Assembly: GCF_000332455.1 (NCBI RefSeq)
Contig: NZ_AOGY02000024.1
Span: 124,001 to 188,000 of the forward strand
Reading direction: 5' to 3'
Source of the DNA: Leptospira vanthielii serovar Holland str. Waz Holland = ATCC 700522
Lineage (GTDB): Bacteria > Spirochaetota > Leptospiria > Leptospirales > Leptospiraceae
DNA: 64,000 nucleotides
Both the position numbers and the translations under genes were made by a program. Shown here piece after piece: positions 26,599-36,606 of the stretch; position 1 is the first letter of the stretch, and the number at the start of each line of letters is the position of its first letter. The notes beneath the pieces are model-generated. The model worked only from the letters and a program-made list of their open reading frames with translations. It searched no databases and was not told the origin of the DNA.

Positions 26599-28926
26599 AT
26601 GTCCGACAAAGAATCAAAATCGCTTTCGATTTTGGACTATCTCAGTGTTACCGTTGCCGCACTAGGAACACTCGGTGTGATCATTTCTGTCGTAATGACA
26701 GGGTGGGAATACGAATTTTCCTTCCTTATCGGCGGTTTACTTACCCTACTTACTTCTTCTTACTTTGTATATAAGACCATTGAAAAGGTTTCTAAAGACA
26801 AACAGAAGTCAGGTGCCATTTGGTTATCCTATGTGATCGCCATTTTTATGTATACCTTGGTCAATACCTTCCAACCTCTAAAAGATTTGGAAGAAAATTC
26901 TGTATCCACAAGGTTCCAATTTTTACGCGGATCCAACACAAAAACAGAAAGTGAAGGGGACACTGGTAGAATTGAATACATTCAGTTCCAACCTCCCGCC
27001 AAAGCCCGTAAGGATATCAACATCATTGGTATTACAACGGAATCTCTAGAAAAACTACAAGGAACTTGGCCACTACCTTGGAGTTACTATGCCGACATCA
27101 TTGAAACATTCAAAGAATCGAACAACATTCTAATGTTCGATATTTTCTTCGTAGATTACAAACCCGGTCAAACGGAAGAGATGGCAGCTGCTCTTCAAAA
27201 AAACCGGAATGTCCTCTTTGACTACCCTATGGAAGTCAGTGCGGAATCCAAAGAAGCGGTTCTCAATTTAGAAAAACGAATTGATATTCTGAGACAATTC
27301 CAAATCAAAAAAGTAATCGATGAAAATGATGGTGGTATTTCCTGGGTTAAATTCCCGCAACCACCGATTGAACCCATTAGCGAATTGTCAGCTGGTCTTG
27401 GTTTTGCGAACGTAAAAAAAGATGAATCAGGTTTGAATCGTAAGATGCCTCTTGTTGTGAAGGTTTATAACTCAGGCAGAGACAGAGAAACAGAGTATTT
27501 TCCTTCTATCGACTTACTCATTGTCTGTAAATACTACGGCATCGATGTACAAAGAGATGTAGTAGTTAATATGGGACATTATATCAAATTGTCCAACATC
27601 CCCAAAAAAATCATTCGAGAGTTCAACATAAAAGAACGTAAGTTTGAAGAAAGAGATGTGATGCAAGTTCCGAATGAGAAGAGGGAAGTTGTAATTCCTA
27701 TTGACTGGGAAGGACAAATGGAAATCAACTTTGTCGGTGGACGATACTCCTTCAAACAAAATGAAATTTTCGAAGTCACCAATGATTGGGATGCGGAGTT
27801 ACTCGAAGCAAACCAAATTAGTAATAAAATCTTTCTCGTTGCGATGTACTATGCAACTGGTCGCGGGGCATCGAAGGACTCCCACTTATCTCCGTTTGGT
27901 GATATGTCCGGAATTGAACACCACGCCCATGCAATCAATACAATCTTAAACCAAGACTTTTTGGGTACTGTACCAAACTGGGGGATTTTTCTCATTTATG
28001 TAGGCCTTGGTGTGATGATTGGATTTTTGCAACCACGTATGAAAACTCATATTGGTTTTGCAATTATGTTAACCCAATTGTTACTTTATGTTGTGGCAAC
28101 ACTCTATATTTTTCAAACTTTCAATCTCATCACTGTTCTCCCATCGGTTATGATAGAACAGATTGTGGTTTTTGTTGCCATCGTCGGATTTAGAATTTTA
28201 ACCGAAGAAGAAAACGTAAAATACATTCGCCAAACGTTTTCCAAATTCATTTCAAAAGACGTTGTGGATGAACTTCTCAAACACCCTGACAATTTGGCTC
28301 TGGGTGGATCCAAACGAGAGATCACTATTTTTTTCTCCGACGTTCGAGGGTTTACTACCATCTCCGAACAGTTGGGTCCAGAAGATTTGGTGAAGTTACT
28401 GAACGAATACCTATCGGCAATGACGGATATCATCATTGAATACAAGGGAACCATTGATAAGTATATGGGAGATGCGATCATGGCATTCTGGGGAGCCCCC
28501 GTTCCTTTGGAAGACCATGCTTACTATGCTTGTGTGGCGGCCCTTGTGCAGTTAGATTATTTAAAAATCCTCCAACAGAAATGGGCGGAACGAAACGTTC
28601 CCGTGATCGATATTGGTTGCGGACTGAACTCTGGCCCAGCCGTTGTAGGGAACATGGGTTCTTCTCACAGGATGGAATATACCTGTATGGGAGACACAAT
28701 CAACTTAGGATCGCGGTTGGAAGGGTCCAATAAAATGTACACCACAAATGTGATTATCTCTGAGTATACTTACGAAAAAGTGAAAGACCGAGTGGTCACA
28801 AGAGAACTCGATTTAGTGCGAGTAAAAGGAAAAACCCAACCTGTCCGGATTTACGAATTGCTTGGAATCACAAACCCAGAAGATATGGAGAAAATGAAGC
28901 GGCCTCTCCAAAAGGCGGCAACATGA
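26599..28926 (+). CDS. Adenylate/guanylate cyclase with CHASE2 sensor domain
   Basis: A 775-residue membrane receptor. Two N-terminal helices (residues 10-55) and another near 70-90 precede a CHASE2 extracytoplasmic domain (about 95-440) containing INIIGITTESLEKLQGTWPLPW and MFDIFFVDY. Three membrane helices follow at about 455-535, then a class III cyclase domain (about 565-745) with ITIFFSDVRGFTTISE and YMGDAIMAFWGAP holding the two metal-binding aspartates, plus GDTINLGSRLEG. It should turn an outside signal into cAMP or cGMP. The leader can fold over its ribosome site. Confidence 0.93.
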   Translation: MSDKESKSLSILDYLSVTVAALGTLGVIISVVMTGWEYEFSFLIGGLLTLLTSSYFVYKTIEKVSKDKQKSGAIWLSYVIAIFMYTLVNTFQPLKDLEENSVSTRFQFLRGSNTKTESEGDTGRIEYIQFQPPAKARKDINIIGITTESLEKLQGTWPLPWSYYADIIETFKESNNILMFDIFFVDYKPGQTEEMAAALQKNRNVLFDYPMEVSAESKEAVLNLEKRIDILRQFQIKKVIDENDGGISWVKFPQPPIEPISELSAGLGFANVKKDESGLNRKMPLVVKVYNSGRDRETEYFPSIDLLIVCKYYGIDVQRDVVVNMGHYIKLSNIPKKIIREFNIKERKFEERDVMQVPNEKREVVIPIDWEGQMEINFVGGRYSFKQNEIFEVTNDWDAELLEANQISNKIFLVAMYYATGRGASKDSHLSPFGDMSGIEHHAHAINTILNQDFLGTVPNWGIFLIYVGLGVMIGFLQPRMKTHIGFAIMLTQLLLYVVATLYIFQTFNLITVLPSVMIEQIVVFVAIVGFRILTEEENVKYIRQTFSKFISKDVVDELLKHPDNLALGGSKREITIFFSDVRGFTTISEQLGPEDLVKLLNEYLSAMTDIIIEYKGTIDKYMGDAIMAFWGAPVPLEDHAYYACVAALVQLDYLKILQQKWAERNVPVIDIGCGLNSGPAVVGNMGSSHRMEYTCMGDTINLGSRLEGSNKMYTTNVIISEYTYEKVKDRVVTRELDLVRVKGKTQPVRIYELLGITNPEDMEKMKRPLQKAAT

Positions 28927-28933
28927 AGTTTAC

Positions 28934-30823
28934 ATGCCATCTTATCCCTATCTCGACAAAATCCAATTTCCGGAAGACCTTAGAAAGATAACAGAAGCAG
29001 AACTCCCCAAGGTCTGCTATGACCTTCGGGAATACATCATCGACACCCTCTCCGATGTGGGAGGGCACTTTGCCAGTAACTTAGGTGTTGTAGAACTCAC
29101 CGTCGCTCTCCACTATGTGTTCCAAACCCCAACAGACAAAATCATTTGGGATGTGGGCCACCAAACCTATCCGCATAAAATTCTTACAGGTCGTAAAAAA
29201 GAACTCCCTACAGTTCGTAAGTGGTTGGGCCTTTCTGGTTTTCCCAAACGAGAAGAGTCTGAATACGATTTGTACAACACAGGTCATGCCGGAACTTCGA
29301 TCTCCCAAGCACTTGGCGAGGCTTGTGCCCGCGACCTACTTGGAAAAGACTATAAAGTTGCCGCTGTGATTGGAGACGCCTCTATTGCAACAGGAATGGC
29401 ACTCGAAGCCATGAACCATGGAGGCCATATCAAACCGAATATGTTAGTTATTTTGAATGATAACTATATGTCGATTTCCAAAAATGTGGGTTCCATTTCT
29501 AACTATCTCAACCGAATCATTTCTTCACAAATCTATAACAAAGGTAAAACGGCATTTTATAGTTTTTTAAAATGGATTCCTCTTATCGGTCCCGCTTTGC
29601 AGGCGCTTGCTCATAATATGGAAACCTCTTTTAAACATTTTATGATGCGCCCCGGTGGACTTTTTGAAGATTTAGGATTTACTTATTTTGGACCGATCGA
29701 TGGACACGATGTAAACCGCGTGGTTCAGATGTTACAAAATCTTTCTAAAATCCAAGGCCCCATCCTTTTGCATGTATTAACCCAAAAAGGGAAAGGATAC
29801 AAACCAGCAGAAGCCGATCCTATCAAATACCATGGTGTAACACCGTTTAACAAAGAATCGGGGAAAATGGCTTCTTCCGATTCGAATAAAATCGGCCTTT
29901 CTAAAATTGTTGGAAAAACTCTCTCCGATTTAACAGACAAAGACAAACGAATTGCCGTCATCACTCCTGCAATGATTGAAGGATCGGGCCTACGTGAATA
30001 CCAAGAGGTTTATCCGTCACATACCTTCGATGTCGGGATCGCCGAACAACATTCCGTTGCCTTTGCTGGCGCAATGACCAGTGGTGGTGCGATACCTTTT
30101 ATGTGTATTTATTCCACATTCCTTACAAGGGCCATGGACCAACTCGTAGAAGATGTATCCCTTATGAATTTACCTGTTCGGTTTGTGATTGATAGAGCAG
30201 GGATTGTCGGTCCAGACGGGGAAACCCACCAAGGTCTTTCCGATCTTGGGTATTTGGCTGGCCTTCCTAATATGGACATCATTGTTCCGAGTTCTGCCCA
30301 AGACATCATCGATAGCCTTCATTTTATGAAGGACTATACGGAACATCCGATTGCCATTCGATTCCCGAAAGATAACGGCGACTTACGCGAGTTAAAGTTT
30401 GATTCGCCGCTACCGGTAACGAAGGCAAAAGGACGACTTGTAAGTGAAGGAGAAGACTTACTCATTTTATCCGTTGGATTTATGTTGCCGATTGCTAATT
30501 CAGTTGCAGAGATCCTTAAAAAACAAGGGGTCGGCGTATCTGTTGTGGATCTTTTTTGGTTACGGCCTTATGACAGAGATCTGGTTCATGGGCAAATTCA
30601 AAAGAACAAACGGTTTGTGATTTTGGATGAAAGTTACATCCATGCAGGTGCATCCGGGTTTCTTTTGAATGAGATTCCAGCAAATCTCTTGAGTAAGTTC
30701 TTAAAAACCTTCGCTTTGCCACCAGAACCCATTCACCATGGGGAAAGGAATCAGATTTTGAATCATTACGGACTGACAGCGGCCCAAATTGCGGATGAAT
30801 TAACACAGACCTTAAAAAAATAA
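28934..30823 (+). CDS. dxs: 1-deoxy-D-xylulose-5-phosphate synthase
   Basis: Thiamin-diphosphate transketolase-like enzyme, first step of the MEP pathway, 629 residues. GHQTYPHKILTGR, the TPP motif GDASIATGMALEAMNH...LNDNYMSIS, YFGPIDGHD, and in the pyrimidine-binding domain DVGIAEQHSVAFAGAM and DRAGIVGPDGETHQGLSDL are all present. The gene follows the cyclase by seven bases and precedes the TPR gene. Confidence 0.97.
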   Translation: MPSYPYLDKIQFPEDLRKITEAELPKVCYDLREYIIDTLSDVGGHFASNLGVVELTVALHYVFQTPTDKIIWDVGHQTYPHKILTGRKKELPTVRKWLGLSGFPKREESEYDLYNTGHAGTSISQALGEACARDLLGKDYKVAAVIGDASIATGMALEAMNHGGHIKPNMLVILNDNYMSISKNVGSISNYLNRIISSQIYNKGKTAFYSFLKWIPLIGPALQALAHNMETSFKHFMMRPGGLFEDLGFTYFGPIDGHDVNRVVQMLQNLSKIQGPILLHVLTQKGKGYKPAEADPIKYHGVTPFNKESGKMASSDSNKIGLSKIVGKTLSDLTDKDKRIAVITPAMIEGSGLREYQEVYPSHTFDVGIAEQHSVAFAGAMTSGGAIPFMCIYSTFLTRAMDQLVEDVSLMNLPVRFVIDRAGIVGPDGETHQGLSDLGYLAGLPNMDIIVPSSAQDIIDSLHFMKDYTEHPIAIRFPKDNGDLRELKFDSPLPVTKAKGRLVSEGEDLLILSVGFMLPIANSVAEILKKQGVGVSVVDLFWLRPYDRDLVHGQIQKNKRFVILDESYIHAGASGFLLNEIPANLLSKFLKTFALPPEPIHHGERNQILNHYGLTAAQIADELTQTLKK

Positions 30824-30885
30824 AAATTAGTTTTACTGATATTTTTTAAGACATCCGAAAATGAAAGAAAAGTGCGAGGATCTCA

Positions 30886-31371
30886 TTGTCTTCTAGTTCG
30901 TTCCAACTTTCATTAGATTTAGCAAAAGACCATTTCAAAGTCGGTGACCTAGACCGAGCTGAATTCCAACTTCGTTCCAGTTTAGAATTGGAAGAATCCG
31001 AAGAAGCCTATTTTTATTTAGGTTTAGTACAAAATGCCCTAGGCCAATGGAGTGATGCCCTAACTTCTTATTATAAAGCAGTGAGCCTAAACCATGAATA
31101 CGGCAATCCTTGTAATGAAATTGGCGTCCTTTTGTTGCGTATGGGCAATGATAAAGAAGCCGTGTATTGGCTTAAAAAATCCGTTCGTTGTGAACGAAAT
31201 GATGCCCCACATATTTCTTATTTTAACCTTGCTACTTTGTATAAGTTGTGGAATCGTCCGGAAAGATCCTTACAATACCTTCACAAAGCTCTGACTCTAA
31301 AGAAAGATTTTTCTGAAGCCAACGATCTTTGGCGGGAATTAAAATCCGACGAAGAAGCTCCTTCGAATTAA
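30886..31371 (+). CDS. Tetratricopeptide-repeat protein
   Basis: A 161-residue soluble protein made of TPR units: AKDHFKVGDLDRAEFQLRSSL, AYFYLGLVQNALGQWSDALTSYYKAV, EIGVLLLRMGNDKEAVYWLKKSV and FNLATLYKLWNRPERSLQYLHKAL. The start is TTG at 30886, supported by a GAGGA site eight bases upstream. Probably a protein-protein adaptor. It lies 62 bases after dxs and its end overlaps the convergent gene by four bases. Confidence 0.85.
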   Translation: MSSSSFQLSLDLAKDHFKVGDLDRAEFQLRSSLELEESEEAYFYLGLVQNALGQWSDALTSYYKAVSLNHEYGNPCNEIGVLLLRMGNDKEAVYWLKKSVRCERNDAPHISYFNLATLYKLWNRPERSLQYLHKALTLKKDFSEANDLWRELKSDEEAPSN

Positions 31372-31859
31372 GTATAGTCTGTTGGGAGAGGAACTAAAAT
31401 CTCTCCCATATACATAGGAACTTCCATTTTTACATCATTCCATTCTAAATAGGTGACACCAGCTTCTTCTACTAAATGATCTGAAAGTTCTCTTGCAGCA
31501 TTCCAAGTGAATCTGTATTTGATTTTTTCTTCCAAAGTTCTTAAACCGAGTAGTCCCCCATCACTTGTTTCATAAATTTCAAATTCACCAAAAGGATAAC
31601 TCCTTCCGTCATCGGTATGGAATACCATTTCTGAATTGGTGAGTTCTACATGGAGGACATGGCATGGAAATCCATCGATACGAATGTATCCATGTTCGCT
31701 TAAGTCTCCAAATTTATTTTCGATATAAACACCTTTTTCGTTACCATGAAGATTGTTACGGAAGTATTGTAGGATTTCTTCTTTGTCGATTTTGTTTTCT
31801 CGAAAGATCCATTCATCCGTTGGTGATATATAAATTTCAGAGTCGAAGATTCTTGGCAT
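31368..31859 (-). CDS. DUF1285-like protein
   Basis: A 163-residue soluble protein. The opening (ISPTDEWIFRENKIDKEEILQYFRNNL) followed by YIENKFGDLSEHGYIRIDGFPCHVLHVE resembles DUF1285, where a W-x-x-x-G-x-x-I opening precedes a strand-rich body; the match is by eye. Function unknown. It precedes, on the minus strand, no clear partner but follows a small lipoprotein gene six bases upstream and is probably co-transcribed with it. Confidence 0.6.
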   Translation of the reverse strand: MPRIFDSEIYISPTDEWIFRENKIDKEEILQYFRNNLHGNEKGVYIENKFGDLSEHGYIRIDGFPCHVLHVELTNSEMVFHTDDGRSYPFGEFEIYETSDGGLLGLRTLEEKIKYRFTWNAARELSDHLVEEAGVTYLEWNDVKMEVPMYMGEILVPLPTDYT

Positions 31860-31865
31860 ACAATT

Positions 31866-32270
31866 TTATTTGTACCTATAAGCATAACCCTTCCAAAAAG
31901 GAAGGTTCGATTTTTGTAAGTAAGAGTTTGTCGAACGACCTTTTTGGTCCATCGTTTCCACGGTTACCGAATCAACTGTGTTTTGGTTTTTTTCCGTCAT
32001 CCAAACACCGTCTATCTTTCGACGAAACATATCTTTTTTGACTCTTGGTTCATAATCATCCCAAATAAGATCTTCTGTATTTCGAACGACAACTTCACCA
32101 ACGATTTTGAAGAGCCGTTTGGGTCGTTCGCGGAGGATTTCAACTTCCTCCCAGGATTTCACCTTATAACGGGAATCATTTGGCCTGTAATCAGGTTCTG
32201 GGATAAAATCTACCGTAGAACAACCAATTACAAGTAAGACTAGCGGAAATAGGGAAAAATTAAACCTCAT
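31866..32270 (-). CDS. Small hypothetical lipoprotein
   Basis: The start at 32270 is chosen because AAGGA lies five bases upstream and a clean signal peptide follows (MRFNFSLFPLVLLVIGCS, lipobox VIGC). An open extension to 32327 would place a cysteine-rich stretch before the signal. The 134-residue product has no recognised domain; the body is charged (KVKSWEEVEILRERPKRLFKIVGEVVV) and ends in aromatic residues. Likely envelope-located and co-transcribed with the DUF1285-like gene. Confidence 0.7.
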   Translation of the reverse strand: MRFNFSLFPLVLLVIGCSTVDFIPEPDYRPNDSRYKVKSWEEVEILRERPKRLFKIVGEVVVRNTEDLIWDDYEPRVKKDMFRRKIDGVWMTEKNQNTVDSVTVETMDQKGRSTNSYLQKSNLPFWKGYAYRYK

Positions 32271-32353
32271 TCTATTCCTTAGACAAAAATATGCTATACA
32301 TTGGTAGAATTGCCATAGGATAAGCAATACAAAGATTTAGGCACCAAGCTTTC

Positions 32354-33040
32354 ATGGAAGAAACAGACATCGGGAAACGCAAACGGGAAAATGTACTTAA
32401 GATTGGTTACTCAACCTTGGATGAAATCGAGGAAAAAGTAAAGGCCTTTCGAGTCATGAACCAAAATGCCGTGAAAAAACGGTATCTCATCACTCGTGAC
32501 CCCATTCTCGACCCTCAAGGTAAGGTTCTCCTCGCCAAAGCCCAAGAAATCGATGTATCCGCTGCAAAACTTCTTCGCCGCCACTTTAAGGGCGTTGATA
32601 TGTTTAAAGTATTCCAACCAGACGAGGGTCTTGTCATTATTTCTGATATGTCCACCATGGAAGGGGTTTCCTTTTCCATGGATATTGTGACCCAGATCAT
32701 GAACTTGGGGGGTGGTGCTTACGAAGGGTTTATCGACCGTGTGGATAGTTTTGAAGACTTCATCGTTCTCCTCAAAAAAAACCTTTTTCCCCGAATGATC
32801 ATCGTTGGATTTTTACCAAAAGAAAAAATCCAAAACGAAATTATCAATTTCGTAAAAGTAAAACGATTGGATAACTACCTCCGGGCTTTAGAACTCACTC
32901 ATACCGTTTTCAAACCCACTGCTTATTTCCCAAAAATCAAACAAGTCAACATCTCCCAAGAAGACCCCAAATCCTGGGGCCGTTTTGTGGTTGAGATTGT
33001 CCGAGAATACACAAGACCATATTTCGTAGAAGAAGTTTAG
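32354..33040 (+). CDS. Conserved hypothetical protein
   Basis: A 228-residue soluble protein of unknown function. The body opens with [38 protein letters not shown], reminiscent of the c-di-GMP/HD-GYP accessory strand pattern (a GxVLLxxG-like turn), but I cannot assign a family. No signal peptide or membrane helix. Its stop codon directly abuts the stop of the convergent flavoprotein gene, leaving no spacer for separate terminators. Confidence 0.65.
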   Translation: MEETDIGKRKRENVLKIGYSTLDEIEEKVKAFRVMNQNAVKKRYLITRDPILDPQGKVLLAKAQEIDVSAAKLLRRHFKGVDMFKVFQPDEGLVIISDMSTMEGVSFSMDIVTQIMNLGGGAYEGFIDRVDSFEDFIVLLKKNLFPRMIIVGFLPKEKIQNEIINFVKVKRLDNYLRALELTHTVFKPTAYFPKIKQVNISQEDPKSWGRFVVEIVREYTRPYFVEEV

Positions 33041-33943
33041 TTAAGACAGGATCATTGAGCGGTTCAGCATCGCTCCGGCGATGTTACCTGAGTGGACTGC
33101 GTGTGCCACGGATCGAAACATAGAAGCCATATCTCCAACTGCACAAACTCCCGGCACACTTGTTTCATAAAAGTTTGATACTTCGATATGCCCACTGGGC
33201 AGAAGTTTACAACCAAGTTGTTCTGGTAGTTTTGAGTGTTGGACCATGGGGAGTCTTGCGTACAGTGCTTGGATCGGGATTTTTTTTCCAGATACCAATT
33301 GAATCGCAGAGATTTGTCCTTCCACATGAATCAACGCTTTCACAGCTTCTGAAACAATATTGATTCCTTCTTTTTCAAGTTTGGAATTTTCTTCTTTAGA
33401 AAATTGGATGGGTCCATTTGTATACACTGTCAATTCCTTTGACCAGTGATTTAGAAATTTAGAATGTTCGAATATGCCATCTTCATTCATCCAAAGTCCG
33501 GTTGTATTTCCAATGTTTTCATAACCATGGCAGTATGGACAGTGGATGACTGATTTGCCCCAAGAGGGAAAAAATCCAGGAATATCTGGTAAAACATCTT
33601 TAAGGCCCGTGGCAAAAATAATTTTATCAGTTTGAACGTCTGTGAATCCATTTCCTCGGAGTAAAAAACCACTTTTCACTTTTTCTATTGATAAAACTTC
33701 GCCGATCATTAGTTGGAAGTTAGGATAATGATTTAGATCATTGAGTGCCAAAGTCCGAATTTCACCTGGTGGTTTTCCATCATGAGTGGTGAAGTTATGC
33801 GAGGCAGGAGTGTTGGCGTTACAGGGTTTTTCGGAATCGATAACAAGAACTTTTCTTAACGACCGAACTAAGGATAAAGCAGCAGAAAGTCCGGAAAAAC
33901 TTCCACCGATAATGGTTATATCGACTTTTTGAATGGATTCCAT
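33041..33943 (-). CDS. Thioredoxin-reductase-like FAD/NAD(P) oxidoreductase
   Basis: A 300-residue flavoprotein. FAD-binding loop GGSFSGLSAAL (13-23), ATGLKDVLPDIPG, redox-active pair in CPYCHGYE (Cys135, Cys138), and CAVGDMA for the flavin near the end. CPYCHG differs from the CATCDG of true thioredoxin reductases and is found in small stand-alone disulphide oxidoreductases. The NAD(P) loop in the middle domain is poorly conserved (GNTTGLWMNED). The ATG sits inside a 12+12 palindrome and no ribosome site is seen, so translation may be leaderless. Confidence 0.88.
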   Translation of the reverse strand: MESIQKVDITIIGGSFSGLSAALSLVRSLRKVLVIDSEKPCNANTPASHNFTTHDGKPPGEIRTLALNDLNHYPNFQLMIGEVLSIEKVKSGFLLRGNGFTDVQTDKIIFATGLKDVLPDIPGFFPSWGKSVIHCPYCHGYENIGNTTGLWMNEDGIFEHSKFLNHWSKELTVYTNGPIQFSKEENSKLEKEGINIVSEAVKALIHVEGQISAIQLVSGKKIPIQALYARLPMVQHSKLPEQLGCKLLPSGHIEVSNFYETSVPGVCAVGDMASMFRSVAHAVHSGNIAGAMLNRSMILS

Positions 33944-33968
33944 AGATGCAATTATGTTGCATCTATGG
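33940..33968. promoter_or_regulatory. Perfect palindrome over the flavoprotein start codon
   Basis: Left arm CCATAGATGCAA (33940-33951), spacer TTATG, right arm TTGCATCTATGG (33957-33968): 12-base perfect arms, 5-base spacer. The flavoprotein ATG (complement of 33941-33943) is in the left arm. There is no T-run on either side, so an operator is more likely than a terminator. No regulator gene is adjacent. Confidence 0.6.
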
Positions 33969-33981
33969 AAGTTGGCAAGGA

Positions 33982-36519
33982 TTAAACTTCGTAAAAAGTT
34001 AAATTCTCATAAAGTTCTTTGGGTAGGTTCCCACTCGCATCCATATACTTTTTGTATTTATTTTCGAATTCCTTATGTTGGCGAGTCCTAACATTTTTGA
34101 ATCGGTTGTGTAGTTCTGAATAAGCTGGTTGTGAACTTACCTTTTCTCGGATATTCTTATGGAATGGGATATGGCGATAGAAGATGGAACGAACCACACG
34201 GTTGACCCTTTGAACACCTTCTGCTTCATACCGAATCCACATAGAGTAGTCATAAGCGAATTTGTCGCGGTCTGTACGGAAACGTTTGAATTCTGAGGAA
34301 ATTTTTTCTTTGAGTTCAGGTGAAAGATCTTTACTTTTTTTAAAGAACTGCACATAATCCGTGTAATCCGCTGTAATGGATGGGATTCCGACGTTGTTCC
34401 AATCAGGACCAAGTGTATTTTTGCAAAGTTCCCAACGGAAAGCGGCTATGGCTTCCAACATAAAAGTTTTTAAATCTCCTGTAACAAAATGAGGGATACA
34501 AATCCTACCTCTAGATTCTTTGGATCCCGCACCACGGAAAATGGAAAGGTCTTGCCACATCATGATTTTGGGTCCGATGGAAGGCACAAGAATGAAGTCT
34601 GGAATGATAGACCTTTGGACAAATTCGCTTTTAATTCCAATCTCTTCATTACGGTAAATGACTTCTCGGTTGAACGCAGTGTAGTCTACACTTAAGATAT
34701 ATTGGAGTGCTTTTTCTACATCCTCTTTAGAAACAAAACATTTTTCCAAAGGGATCGTGATATGGTATTTTGTTAAAATAGGAAAGTGGCTTGCAATATT
34801 ACCGGACGTTAAACGAACGTTAGGTTCATACATGGAGGAAATTTCTGATCCAAGCCTTGCTTCTCCTGTATCATAATCTGGTGGGATGTCTTTTTCTGAT
34901 TTAATTCCGGAATCTTTGAGATCCATTTTGAGTTTTTCAAAGAATGTTTGTCCTAGTTCGTCGACGGAAGTGGGGACCTCTCGTGAATAGATTTTTTCAA
35001 GCCAATCGGTTCCGTAGTGGATGGGAGCGCTAGGATTTCCACCACCTTGGTACAACCGACCCACTAGTTCTACAATATGACCTTCGTCGAGGAGACTTTC
35101 ATCAAAGTAACCATAACGTAACATAAGTTCTACGGCCTTGGGCGCTTGTTTGCCAGACTGTAACCACTTTGAGAAAGATTTTTTATACACTTCCCAATAC
35201 GTTTTGGCAATGGTCCGTCTGATTTTGCGATTGTCTGGCTCTGGATCCAAAGGGTTTTTAAAGGATTTAAGTTTTACCATAAGGGTGGAAAACTCTTTTA
35301 CCGATTCTGGATCTACTTGTGAATAGTTTAGGATTTGGCTTGCCGAGTTCAAAAGTTCCATTTTGAGAGCTTTGGTATCGATCCCTGCATGGATAGTTTC
35401 GCTTCCTTGTGAGGCAGTTTCTTCCTTATTTTTTTGTGCAGAAAGTTCGTGGCCATATTTGGCAGTGAGTTCTGTTTGTTTAGTTTCTAGTTTGTCTATA
35501 CTATTCCCGATTGTCGCATAAGGAGAACCAAATATCTGTTTGTATTCGTCTAACAAGGATTTTGATTTTTTGAGTGCCCATTCTGTTACTGGTAACAAAA
35601 CAGTGGATGGAATCGTAGAATAACCTGTGTTGAATAAATCCAAAGTTAAATTAAATTTTTCAATCAGAGCATTCTCACCAACAAACATAGTATTCATCAT
35701 TTCTGATAATTCATTCGTTTCTTTGCTTAATAATTCGAATAATTCTCGATAGGTTTTTACATAACTTTCTGCGGCACTTTGTAATAGAGTCGGGTCTGCT
35801 TCGAATAGGGCCTGCGAAATTTTTGGGTTCACAGAAAGGATTTTTCTGATGAAATGAAATTCGGCATCGTTCCATTCCACCGCTTCGCTATAGTTTCGTT
35901 CGAAAAACTCACCATGGTCTTCTTCTAAAAAGTTGATTGTGGGTTTGTCGGGAAGCATTCCTCCATGTTCTTGGAACCCCGCCAAATTGTTTCGAATGAG
36001 TTTCATCACCGGATCAATTATATTTTCATCTCGAGTAATAAGAGCCCCTGGTGCTACATCAGAAAAGATGGAAGGGTTTAGGATATAATACACTGCACCC
36101 AAGTTGTCCATGGTCTGTTCGAATTTGGAAGCAAGGCCTTTGATGGAGAGGACTCGTTTGTATAGTTCCCCAATTTCTTTGAGTAGGGTTCGCACGGCCA
36201 TGACACCCACCGAAACTTTGGATGTGAGCGTTTTTTTTGCATTTGTTTGGTTCATCACATAGGTGGACACAACACAAGATGTTTTGGCGCGAATAGTATA
36301 AGGGTAAGGGGTTCCTTCTAGAAGAGCAAAGATACCTGGTGTTAGGTTTGCCCCTTCTAAACTATAGAGAACAATGCTTGTATCTCCGAGAATGGTTTCT
36401 ACTCGAACCGATCCTTCATGTAGGATGTTCATGGAAGTCGAGGCTTTGCCTCCGATGAAAAGGACTTCACCTGGATTGACTGGGATCTTTTGGTTATTTT
36501 TACTGGTATCTAGAGGCAT
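33982..36519 (-). CDS. Large protein with cyclic-nucleotide-binding-like N-terminus
   Basis: An 845-residue soluble protein. Residues 10-120 look like a cNMP-binding beta-roll: [26 protein letters not shown], then [29 protein letters not shown], although the phosphate-cassette arginine is not obvious. The remaining 700 residues are mostly helical and not recognised; a region near 560-700 contains [20 protein letters not shown] strands and a conserved-looking [11 protein letters not shown]. No DNA-binding helix-turn-helix is seen, so it is not a Crp regulator. With many cyclases in Leptospira it may be a cAMP/cGMP effector (inference). Confidence 0.75.
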   Translation of the reverse strand: MPLDTSKNNQKIPVNPGEVLFIGGKASTSMNILHEGSVRVETILGDTSIVLYSLEGANLTPGIFALLEGTPYPYTIRAKTSCVVSTYVMNQTNAKKTLTSKVSVGVMAVRTLLKEIGELYKRVLSIKGLASKFEQTMDNLGAVYYILNPSIFSDVAPGALITRDENIIDPVMKLIRNNLAGFQEHGGMLPDKPTINFLEEDHGEFFERNYSEAVEWNDAEFHFIRKILSVNPKISQALFEADPTLLQSAAESYVKTYRELFELLSKETNELSEMMNTMFVGENALIEKFNLTLDLFNTGYSTIPSTVLLPVTEWALKKSKSLLDEYKQIFGSPYATIGNSIDKLETKQTELTAKYGHELSAQKNKEETASQGSETIHAGIDTKALKMELLNSASQILNYSQVDPESVKEFSTLMVKLKSFKNPLDPEPDNRKIRRTIAKTYWEVYKKSFSKWLQSGKQAPKAVELMLRYGYFDESLLDEGHIVELVGRLYQGGGNPSAPIHYGTDWLEKIYSREVPTSVDELGQTFFEKLKMDLKDSGIKSEKDIPPDYDTGEARLGSEISSMYEPNVRLTSGNIASHFPILTKYHITIPLEKCFVSKEDVEKALQYILSVDYTAFNREVIYRNEEIGIKSEFVQRSIIPDFILVPSIGPKIMMWQDLSIFRGAGSKESRGRICIPHFVTGDLKTFMLEAIAAFRWELCKNTLGPDWNNVGIPSITADYTDYVQFFKKSKDLSPELKEKISSEFKRFRTDRDKFAYDYSMWIRYEAEGVQRVNRVVRSIFYRHIPFHKNIREKVSSQPAYSELHNRFKNVRTRQHKEFENKYKKYMDASGNLPKELYENLTFYEV

Positions 36520-36606
36520 TTGGTTGTTCGTTTGTGAAACGTTGGTTTACGTCAAAACCTACTAAAGAAGCACCAAATTGCAAAATACTTTTTAGAAAAA
36601 TACAAC

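Noticed and set aside
32354..33040. HD-GYP-type signalling protein based on an N-terminal strand pattern.
   Set aside because: No HD or GYP motif is present; left as hypothetical.
33982..36519. Crp/Fnr-type transcription factor.
   Set aside because: The beta-roll is at the N-terminus, but no helix-turn-helix follows and the protein is four times too long.
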